Source of the DNA: Microcosmobacter sp040493455
GTDB taxonomy: Bacteria; Bacteroidota; Bacteroidia; Flavobacteriales; Flavobacteriaceae
Assembly (NCBI RefSeq): GCF_040493455.1
Contig: NZ_JANFDA010000006.1
Coordinates: 1-64,000, forward strand
Reading direction: 5' to 3'
Length of the DNA: 64,000 nt
Numbering within the stretch: position 1 is the stretch's first letter; every line of letters starts with the position of its first letter. The position numbers and the translations under genes were made by a program. The notes beneath the pieces are model-generated. The model searched no databases, was not told where the DNA came from, and saw nothing but the letters and a program-made list of their open reading frames with translations. Below are positions 53,350 through 60,176 of the stretch, piece after piece.

Positions 53350-54511
53350 AACGTTTCTTTTTAAGTTCAGCTACTGTGATAAATGCCTGATTTAAATCAT
53401 TAATTAGGTCTTCAGCGTTTTCAATGCCACAGGAAAGGCGGATTAAAGAGTCTTTGATTCCTGCTTGTAATCGGCGTTCTCTAGGAATAGACGCATGTGT
53501 CATTTGAGGCGGGTGACACAATAAACTTTTAACACCTCCTAAGCTTTCTGCTAGCTTAAAATACTGCGTGTTTGTGACAAAATCATTAGCAGTATCTTGG
53601 GTATCATCTTTTAATGTGAAGGATACAACACCTCCAAACAATCCGTTTTGTTGCTGTTTAGCAATAGCATGATTTTTATGAGATACTAATCCAGGATAAT
53701 ACACTTGGTCAACAGCGGGATGGTTGATCAAAAAGGCTGCTACTGTAAATGCATTTTCGCATTGTTTTTTATAGCGAATATCAAGTGTTTCTATTCCTCG
53801 TAGCGTTAAAAAACAATCCCATGGTCCTAAAACGGCACCCGAAGCATTTTGTACAAACTTTAGCTGCTGCGAAAGTTCTTCTGTACTTGTAATCACCAGA
53901 CCAGCCACCAAATCGGAATGACCTCCTATATATTTTGTCCCGCTATGTATAATGATGTCTGCACCTAGCGCAATAGGTTTTTGGGCAATTGGACTTGCAA
54001 AGGTGTTATCTACCACCAATAAAGCATTAACGCTTTTTGCGATGATGCTAATGGTTTTAATATCTGAAACTTTTAGAGTTGGGTTGGTTGGGGATTCTAT
54101 CCAAATCAACTTGGTTTTGCTACTGACTTTGTTAGCAATATTAGAAGCATCTGTAGTATCTACATAATGCACTTTTATTCCTAACTTTTCATATACATGT
54201 GTAAACAATCGGTAAGCACCTCCGTAAATATCATCTACAGCAATGATTTCGTCTCCAGATTTGAGAAGTTTCAATACAGCATCGATTGCTGCTAAACCGG
54301 TTGAAAATGCGAAAGCGGAATGACCTCCTTCGAGTTGCGCTACGACATCTTCTAAAGCCTTTCTGGTTGGATTATTGCTTCTTGCATAATCGTAACCTTT
54401 GTTAACTCCAGGTGCGTCTTGTATAAAAGTTGACGTTTGGTACACAGGTACCGAAATTGCTCCAGTTAATGGATCACTTGGAATTGAATGAATAATTTTT
54501 GTTGCACTCAT
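53336..54511 (-). CDS. metB: Trans-sulfuration enzyme (cystathionine gamma-synthase / O-acylhomoserine sulfhydrylase family)
   Basis: This Cys/Met-metabolism PLP enzyme of 391 residues is the first gene behind the SAM-I riboswitch. It shows GAISVPVYQTSTF, YDYARSNNPTRKALE, AFAFSTGLAAI, WIESPTNPTLKVSDI, VVDNTFASPIAQKPI, the cofactor Lys in IIHSGTKYIGGHSDLVAG, and the C-terminal ESLGGVKSLLCHPPQMTH and LIRLSCGIENAEDLI. The operon position points to making homocysteine or cystathionine from an activated homoserine. Family members differ in substrate, so metB is the best guess; a gamma-lyase is less likely here. Confidence 0.85.
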   Translation of the reverse strand: MSATKIIHSIPSDPLTGAISVPVYQTSTFIQDAPGVNKGYDYARSNNPTRKALEDVVAQLEGGHSAFAFSTGLAAIDAVLKLLKSGDEIIAVDDIYGGAYRLFTHVYEKLGIKVHYVDTTDASNIANKVSSKTKLIWIESPTNPTLKVSDIKTISIIAKSVNALLVVDNTFASPIAQKPIALGADIIIHSGTKYIGGHSDLVAGLVITSTEELSQQLKFVQNASGAVLGPWDCFLTLRGIETLDIRYKKQCENAFTVAAFLINHPAVDQVYYPGLVSHKNHAIAKQQQNGLFGGVVSFTLKDDTQDTANDFVTNTQYFKLAESLGGVKSLLCHPPQMTHASIPRERRLQAGIKDSLIRLSCGIENAEDLINDLNQAFITVAELKKKRYVES

Positions 54512-54634
54512 TTTTCTAATTTTTTTGAGTTAATAAATAATTAAACCAAAAGTCAAAATGCGCCTGTTACAGCGTACTTAATAGAAAAATGTTATAAAGA
54601 ATAATACCTCAACTACCGGAAGTAATTGGGTCTT

Positions 54635-54764
54635 GTTATCTATCCTTTGGCATTTCTCGATTACACTCGAAATGACAAATTGGTAGAATTTAGCACCTTC
54701 TTTGTATAGAACAAAGGGTTGCTAAGGCTTCTCAGGGTCTATTCCCTCCACCTTTCTTGATAAC
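54635..54764 (-). ncRNA. SAM-I (S-box) riboswitch upstream of the metB-hom-metH-metF operon
   Basis: The minus strand carries the S-box core: TTATCAAGAAAGGTGGAGGG, then CCCTGAGAAGCC, TTAGCAACC and AAGGTGCTAAATTC. All helices can be drawn: P1 GTTATC (54764-54759) with GATAAC (54640-54635); P2 AGG..GGG with CCC..CCT; P3 CTTTGT with ACAAAG; and the P2-loop pseudoknot TAGA with TCTA in J3/4. P4 is unusually long because it includes a palindrome (54651-54674). SAM binding normally turns such leaders off, which fits repression of methionine synthesis when SAM is high. The expression platform is not clear. Confidence 0.96.
54651..54674. repeat. Palindromic repeat element inside riboswitch P4
   Basis: CATTTCTCGATTACACTCGA followed by AATG is an inverted repeat (CATTTC / GAAATG plus partial inner pairing). 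On the minus strand it reads GTCATTTCGAG...TCGAGAAATG, a pattern I recognise as common between genes in flavobacterial genomes. It occupies the distal half of P4 of the SAM-I aptamer. Confidence 0.65.
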
Positions 54765-54876
54765 ATCTCAGTAAGTTTTTGAACTTTATTGTGTACAAAT
54801 ATTGCGTAAGAAAAATGTAAAAACCAAATAACTGTTCAAAAAAATTAATTTCTGACTTCAAAAAGTTTAATTTTTT

Positions 54877-54884
54877 TACATTTG
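54877..54884 (+). promoter_or_regulatory. metK promoter -7 box
   Basis: TACATTTG fits TAnnTTTG exactly. The predicted start near 54891 lies a few bases before the SAM-II-like aptamer at 54898, so the aptamer would be at the 5' end of the metK mRNA. Confidence 0.6.
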
Positions 54885-54897
54885 CATGATAATTTTT

Positions 54898-54948
54898 GGA
54901 GGATAAATTTGACTGATTGCAACCTCAATAAAAAATGCTAAAGGCAGT
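54898..54948 (+). ncRNA. Probable SAM-II riboswitch upstream of metK
   Basis: The segment follows the SAM-II pattern: P1 GAGG (54899-54902) with CCTC (54923-54926), between them AATTTGACTGATTGCAA, then AATAAAAAATGCTAAAGG. The pseudoknot strand ACTG (54912-54915) pairs with CAGT (54945-54948) right after GCTAAAGG. The order, the TTGCAA and GCTAAA blocks and the H-type pseudoknot agree with the SAM-II (SAM-alpha) family; the related SAM-V fold is an alternative. It lies 53 nt before the ATG of metK, whose product makes SAM. Confidence 0.75.
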
Positions 54949-55001
54949 GTAAACTTCCTTTTGGTCTTTCGTCAAAACCCCTATTTAGAAAATAAAATTT
55001 T

Positions 55002-56255
55002 ATGCCTTATTTATTTACATCTGAAAGTGTTTCAGAAGGACATCCAGACAAAGTAGCTGACCAGATTAGTGATGCGTTGATTGATCATTTTTTGGCTTTT
55101 GACCCTGAATCTAAGGTCGCTTGTGAAACTTTGGTAACTACAGGACAAGTAGTTTTAGCTGGAGAAGTAAAATCCAATACTTATCTCGATGTGCAAAAAA
55201 TTGCAAGAGATACCATCAACAAAATTGGTTACACTAAAAGTGAGTATATGTTTGATGGAAATTCGTGTGGTGTATTTTCTGCTATCCACGAGCAGTCTGA
55301 AGACATTAATCGTGGTGTAGACAGAGCTAGTAAGGAAGAACAAGGTGCTGGAGATCAAGGAATGATGTTTGGTTACGCCACCAACGAAACTGATAACTAT
55401 ATGCCTTTGGCTTTAGATCTTTCGCATCTTATACTTAAAGAATTAGCCGCACTTAGGCGTGAAAACAAGGATATTACTTACTTAAGACCCGATTCTAAAA
55501 GTCAGGTGACTATTGAGTATAGTGACGATAATGTACCACAGCGCATCGATGCTATTGTGGTTTCTACACAACATGACGATTTTGGTTCTGATGAAGCTAT
55601 GCTAGAAAAGATTCGTGAAGACATCAAAAATATTCTTATCCCTAGAGTTGTTTCAAAATTACCAGACCACATTAAGACCTTATTTAATGATGATATCAAA
55701 TATCACATTAACCCTACAGGGAAGTTTGTGATTGGTGGACCTCATGGTGATACTGGTTTAACTGGGCGTAAAATCATTGTAGACACTTACGGTGGAAAAG
55801 GTGCTCATGGTGGTGGTGCATTTTCAGGCAAAGATCCAAGTAAAGTAGACCGTAGTGCAGCTTATGCTACTAGACATATTGCTAAAAACTTAGTTGCCGC
55901 AGGTGTTTGTGATGAAGTTTTGGTACAGGTAAGTTATGCCATCGGTGTTGTAGAGCCAACATCAATCTTCATTGACACTTACGGAACATGCCCTTTTAAC
56001 ATGACTGATGGTGAAATCGCTGAGAAAGTAAACGCCATTTTTGATATGAGACCTTCTGCAATTGAGTCTAGATTAAAATTGCGTCAACCTATGTACAGCG
56101 AAACTGCAGCTTACGGACATATGGGGAGACCAAGTGAGACGGTTTCAAAAACTTTCACACAACCAAATGGTGCTGCTAAGACCATGGATGTAGAATTATT
56201 CACTTGGGAGAAATTAGACCATGTAGATAAGGTTAAAGAAGCTTTTGGGCTTTAA
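55002..56255 (+). CDS. metK: S-adenosylmethionine synthetase
   Basis: MetK makes SAM from methionine and ATP. The 417 residues are full length with the family motifs: TSESVSEGHPDKVADQISDA (ATP and metal binding), EEQGAGDQGMMFGYA, GPHGDTGLTGRKIIVD, and the P-loop-like GGKGAHGGGAFSGKDPSKVD. The C-terminal part includes SYAIGVVEPTSI. It is preceded by a probable SAM-II riboswitch, giving product feedback, and followed by a strong terminator. It is divergent from the methionine operon. Confidence 0.98.
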   Translation: MPYLFTSESVSEGHPDKVADQISDALIDHFLAFDPESKVACETLVTTGQVVLAGEVKSNTYLDVQKIARDTINKIGYTKSEYMFDGNSCGVFSAIHEQSEDINRGVDRASKEEQGAGDQGMMFGYATNETDNYMPLALDLSHLILKELAALRRENKDITYLRPDSKSQVTIEYSDDNVPQRIDAIVVSTQHDDFGSDEAMLEKIREDIKNILIPRVVSKLPDHIKTLFNDDIKYHINPTGKFVIGGPHGDTGLTGRKIIVDTYGGKGAHGGGAFSGKDPSKVDRSAAYATRHIAKNLVAAGVCDEVLVQVSYAIGVVEPTSIFIDTYGTCPFNMTDGEIAEKVNAIFDMRPSAIESRLKLRQPMYSETAAYGHMGRPSETVSKTFTQPNGAAKTMDVELFTWEKLDHVDKVKEAFGL

Positions 56256-56280
56256 TAACCTAGCCTTTTCAATAAAAAAC

Positions 56281-56320
56281 AATCCCTTGCAAGTCTTTAT
56301 TTGCAAGGGATTTTCTGTTT
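56281..56320 (+). terminator. Strong intrinsic terminator after metK
   Basis: AATCCCTTGCAA (56281-56292) and TTGCAAGGGATT (56301-56312) form a perfect 12-bp stem with an 8-nt loop, followed by TTTTCTGTTT. It lies 26 nt after the metK stop. Confidence 0.92.
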
Positions 56321-56396
56321 CAACTACTTTATTTTTAAAAACTTACGCAACCTTTTTAGAGTTTTACCATCTCATAAGAAAGCAACCATATCAATA

Positions 56397-58217
56397 ATGA
56401 AAAACTTCCACTCAACCTTAGTTATATTTCTCTTGTTATGTTTTTTAGTATCTTGTGATAACGACGATAGTCCTTCAAACACTAATAACGGAGGGAATAA
56501 TCAAAACACTGAAGCGTTCTCACAGAACTTCGGCAACGAAATTTCCAGATCCTTTTTAGGTACTGTTATCGACAAAAACAAAAACCCTATAGAAGGGGTT
56601 ACCATTAGCATTGGTAATGATATAGAAATTACAGATATCAACGGGGTTTTCATTATCAACAATGCAACAATCAATGAACGCTTTGCTTATATAAGAGCTG
56701 AAAAAGATGGATATATTCACGGATCTAGAGCTGTCGTACCAAGTGAAGGCACCAATAAAGTAACCATTATGCTTTTAGAGGAAACTGTTGTTGGCACTAC
56801 GTCTAGTGGCACTTCAGAAACAATAAGCATGGGCAATGGTGCTTCAGTAGCTTTAGAAGGAGATTATACGAAAGATGATGGCACAAGCTATGAAGGCAAT
56901 GTAGATGTAATTATGCATTTCCTTGACCCTATAGATGAAGATATGCAGTCCCAAATGCCAGGCATGCTATATGCTGCGAACAGCAATAATGAAGAACGTA
57001 TGCTGCAAACTTTTGGAATGTTAGCCATAGAGCTTAGAGGAGCTGGTGGTGAAGACCTCAACTTAGCTGATGGTTCTGAAGCCGAAATCACAGTCCCTTT
57101 AGATCCAAGTTTGGTGGCTAATGCGCCTTCTACCATTCCACTTTGGTCTTTTGATGAAGTAAATGGCTACTGGAAAGAAGAAGGGCAAGCTAATTTAGTT
57201 GATAATAGCTATGTTGGTACTGTAACACATTTTAGCTTTTGGAATTGTGATATCCCAGCTGAAGCGGTGAACTTATGTATTACAGTTCAAGATGTTAATG
57301 ACAATCTTGTGAATAATTTAAAAGCTATAATAACTAGCACTAATTATGGTTCCACTAGTGGCTATAGCAATGCTTCCGGAGAGGTCTGTGGTTTGGTTCC
57401 TGCAAACGAAACACTAGATTTAAGCTTATTCACGACCATATGTGATACTACAGAAGTATTTTCGGGTAGTATTGGCCCTTTTTCTAGCGATTCTGAAATA
57501 CTAGTCAATTCTTTACAATTAGACGATCTAATCACTGAAGCTGTAGTCGGTAGTTTTAACGATTGCGATGGACAATCTATAGAAAACGGGTATGTTGTCC
57601 TTACCTATGATGAACAAGACTTTTATCAAGAGGTTGATGATGGAAATTTTGAAATCAATATTATAAGATGTGTCGACGATAACACTTTTTCCATTAATGC
57701 TTATGATTTTGACAATCTACAAACTAGTGGCGATATTAACTTCACGTTTACAACTCCTGATACAAACCTCGGAAATCTTCAATCATGCAATGATTTGACA
57801 GAGTTTATTCAATATACAATAGATGGTGACACATTCATTAGAACCATGAACATTACAGCTTCTTTCAATGAAAACAGCCCTATAAATGGTGGTCCTTGGA
57901 TTCAAATTCTACCAGAATCAGATAATGGCTCCTTTAGCTTAAACGGAGCTCTTAATTCTTATCCATTCATTGGAACCTACCCTGTTGCTGACATAAACGA
58001 TGATAATGCCATTGGTTTTAGCATGACTATTACCGTCCCTATTTCTGAAAGTACTTCACAAATGTATTCTCTTCCACTAGAGGGTACATTTAATGTTAAT
58101 CACATAGGAAGTGTAGGCGAGTATATTGATATAAGTTTTACAGCAACTTACGATAGTGGAATCCCAGGGAGTCCTGCAATTGCCAGTGGATTAATTCATG
58201 TAATTAGGGATCAGTAA
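56397..58217 (+). CDS. Lipoprotein with carboxypeptidase-regulatory-like and FAM171/CILP-like domains (first of tandem pair)
   Basis: The start is the ATG at 56397, giving a clear lipoprotein signal (VIFLLLCFLVSCDND); an upstream TTG at 56301 lies within the metK terminator and is rejected. The mature 580 residues begin with an acidic, Asn-rich linker. At about residues 45-130 lies a CarboxypepD-regulatory-like fold (FLGTVIDKNKNPIEGVTISI, NGVFIINNA, YIRAEKDGYIHGSRAVV). A second domain to about residue 290 (DVIMHFLDPIDEDMQSQMPG, MLAIELRGAGGEDLNLADGS, STIPLWSFDEVNGYWKEEGQ, GTVTHFSFWNCD) resembles FAM171/CILP-type extracellular modules. The C-terminal 310 residues are beta-rich and unassigned. 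It is probably displayed on the cell surface. A paralogue follows after 72 nt. Confidence 0.85.
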   Translation: MKNFHSTLVIFLLLCFLVSCDNDDSPSNTNNGGNNQNTEAFSQNFGNEISRSFLGTVIDKNKNPIEGVTISIGNDIEITDINGVFIINNATINERFAYIRAEKDGYIHGSRAVVPSEGTNKVTIMLLEETVVGTTSSGTSETISMGNGASVALEGDYTKDDGTSYEGNVDVIMHFLDPIDEDMQSQMPGMLYAANSNNEERMLQTFGMLAIELRGAGGEDLNLADGSEAEITVPLDPSLVANAPSTIPLWSFDEVNGYWKEEGQANLVDNSYVGTVTHFSFWNCDIPAEAVNLCITVQDVNDNLVNNLKAIITSTNYGSTSGYSNASGEVCGLVPANETLDLSLFTTICDTTEVFSGSIGPFSSDSEILVNSLQLDDLITEAVVGSFNDCDGQSIENGYVVLTYDEQDFYQEVDDGNFEINIIRCVDDNTFSINAYDFDNLQTSGDINFTFTTPDTNLGNLQSCNDLTEFIQYTIDGDTFIRTMNITASFNENSPINGGPWIQILPESDNGSFSLNGALNSYPFIGTYPVADINDDNAIGFSMTITVPISESTSQMYSLPLEGTFNVNHIGSVGEYIDISFTATYDSGIPGSPAIASGLIHVIRDQ

Positions 58218-58289
58218 AATATTTTGATTAACACCTAGGATTTTTTATTTTCTGACTGTTATATTCTTGACAACCGTAAAAACTATGTT

Positions 58290-60104
58290 ATGCAAAAAAG
58301 ATCAACCCAATCGCTTTTTATTGCTCTATTTTTTCTGTTATTAATAGGCTGCGATAACGATGACAGCCCTTCAAACACTAATAACGGAGGGAATAATCAA
58401 AACACTGAAGCGTTCTCACAGAACTTCGGCAACGAAATTTCCAGACCCTTTCTAGGTACTGTTATTGACAAAAATAAAAATCCTATAGAAGGGGTTACCA
58501 TTAGTATAGGTAGCAATTCTGCGATGACAAACGTTGATGGTGTCTTCATCATCAACAATGCGACAGTTAATGAGCGTTTTGCTTATATAAGAGCTGAAAA
58601 AGATGGATATATTCACGGATCTAGAGCTGTCGTACCAAGTGAAGGCACCAATAAAGTAACCATTATGCTTTTAGAGGAAACTGTTGTTGGCACTACGTCT
58701 AGTGGCACTTCAGAAACAATAAGCATGGGCAATGGTGCTTCAGTAGCTTTAGAAGGAGATTATACGAAAGATGATGGCACAAGCTATGAAGGCAATGTAG
58801 ATGTAATTATGCATTTCCTTGACCCTATAGATGAAGATATGCAGTCCCAAATGCCAGGCATGCTATATGCTGCGAACAGCAATAATGAAGAACGTATGCT
58901 GCAAACTTTTGGAATGTTAGCCATAGAGCTTAGAGGAGCTGGTGGTGAAGACCTCAACTTAGCTGATGGTTCTGAAGCCGAAATCACAGTCCCTTTAGAT
59001 CCAAGTTTGGTGGCTAATGCGCCTTCTACCATTCCACTTTGGTCTTTTGATGAAGTAAATGGTTATTGGAAAGAAGAAGGGCAAGCTAACTTAGTTGGTA
59101 ATAGCTATGTTGGTACTGTAACACATTTTAGCTTTTGGAATTGCGACATTCCTGCTGAAGCAGTAAATCTCTGTATTACAGTAACTAATGAATCTGGAGA
59201 TCTTATTTCAAGTTTATATACGACAATTTCAAGTAGTAACTTTGGAACTACAGATGGAAGTACTAATGCTAATGGCCAAGTATGTGGTTTAGTACCTAGT
59301 GGTGAATCTCTAGAACTAAACATTTATAGCTTCGACATTTGCGGTGATAACTCGATATACTCACAGAGTATTGGGCCTTTCACTCAAGACAGTAGCATTA
59401 ATGTTATTATACCTGATACACCTGAGATTATCTATGAAACAGTTTTTGGTCAATTTAATACTTGCAGTGGCGATCCTGTTACTGAAGGTTATGTCCAACT
59501 TATATATGGTGAACAAAGTTTAAGTGAAGCAGTTAATGACGGTAGTTTTGAGTTTAATTTGATTAGATGTCAAGAGAATAATAGCTTTCAAATTAAAGGA
59601 GTTGATTACGCAAATCTTCAAGCAACAGATAGTATTAACTATACTTTTACAACGCCATTAACAGATATTGGAACTATCTCAGCTTGTAATACAGTAAGTG
59701 AATTTATACAGTTTACCCTCGATAACGATGACAATGTGTTAATACTTGATAACATCTATGCTACTTTTACAGAAAACAGCCCTAATATTAATGGCCCTTC
59801 TATTCAAATCCAAGGCTTTAGTGACATTGATAATAATCTCTGCTTTTATTTAGATAGCAGATTAAACGAATCTCCTTACCTAGGCACTTACGATCATTAT
59901 GATTGGAATGACCCTAATGACACTGGTTTCAATCTCATTGAATGCTTTTTTATGTCTAATGAAAATAACAATGTAATTTATAACCTTAATACGCTTGGTG
60001 AAGTCGGTGAGTATATCGACATTAATTTTAGTGGTGATTACGAAGACTTTCTAGGAAATCCTCATACTATCACAGGAATTATCCATGCGCTGAGAGATCA
60101 ATAA
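58290..60104 (+). CDS. Lipoprotein paralogue with carboxypeptidase-regulatory-like and FAM171/CILP-like domains (second of pair)
   Basis: This 604-residue protein has a lipoprotein signal (FFLLLIGCDND). Domain order matches the preceding gene: acidic linker, regulatory-like fold, FAM171/CILP-like module, then an unassigned beta-rich part. The middle 160 residues (from about YIRAEKDGYIHG to FDEVNGYW) are identical in the two proteins and also nearly identical at DNA level, whereas the C-terminal 300 residues are only loosely alike (GSFEFNLIRC, GEYIDINFSG). The pair may present different surfaces on the same scaffold. It ends in a bidirectional terminator. Confidence 0.85.
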   Translation: MQKRSTQSLFIALFFLLLIGCDNDDSPSNTNNGGNNQNTEAFSQNFGNEISRPFLGTVIDKNKNPIEGVTISIGSNSAMTNVDGVFIINNATVNERFAYIRAEKDGYIHGSRAVVPSEGTNKVTIMLLEETVVGTTSSGTSETISMGNGASVALEGDYTKDDGTSYEGNVDVIMHFLDPIDEDMQSQMPGMLYAANSNNEERMLQTFGMLAIELRGAGGEDLNLADGSEAEITVPLDPSLVANAPSTIPLWSFDEVNGYWKEEGQANLVGNSYVGTVTHFSFWNCDIPAEAVNLCITVTNESGDLISSLYTTISSSNFGTTDGSTNANGQVCGLVPSGESLELNIYSFDICGDNSIYSQSIGPFTQDSSINVIIPDTPEIIYETVFGQFNTCSGDPVTEGYVQLIYGEQSLSEAVNDGSFEFNLIRCQENNSFQIKGVDYANLQATDSINYTFTTPLTDIGTISACNTVSEFIQFTLDNDDNVLILDNIYATFTENSPNINGPSIQIQGFSDIDNNLCFYLDSRLNESPYLGTYDHYDWNDPNDTGFNLIECFFMSNENNNVIYNLNTLGEVGEYIDINFSGDYEDFLGNPHTITGIIHALRDQ

Positions 60105-60118
60105 AATACATATTAAAT

Positions 60119-60171
60119 AAAAAACGCCAACGGTCACTGAGCGGAGTCGAAGTGAAAGCTGGCGTTTTTTT
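60119..60171. terminator. Bidirectional terminator whose loop is a palindromic repeat element
   Basis: AAAAAACGCCA (60119-60129) and TGGCGTTTTTT (60160-60170) form an 11-bp stem that can stop polymerase from both sides. The 30-nt loop (60130-60159) contains TCACT...AGTGA around GAGCGGAGTCGA, a palindromic element common in flavobacteria. It lies between two convergent genes. Confidence 0.85.
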
Positions 60172-60176
60172 GATTA

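Larger units (their letters stand above)
54512..55001. other. 490-bp divergent intergenic region with two SAM riboswitches
   Basis: No protein gene is seen. Leftward it contains a promoter-like box (AATATTTG, 54803-54796, with TTG about 21 nt upstream), the SAM-I aptamer and the metB leader (54634-54512), in which I could not identify a clear terminator or anti-terminator. Rightward it contains the metK promoter and the SAM-II-like aptamer, then about 50 nt to the metK ATG. Confidence 0.8.

Noticed and set aside
54512..54634. Terminator or anti-terminator expression platform for the SAM-I riboswitch
   Set aside because: Only weak pairings were found (for example ACTTCCGGTAGT), with no T-run at a fitting place. 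Not reported as a feature.
56301..56396. Upstream TTG start for the first lipoprotein
   Set aside because: TTG at 56301 is inside the 3' arm of the metK terminator, and the lipoprotein signal begins exactly at the ATG at 56397.
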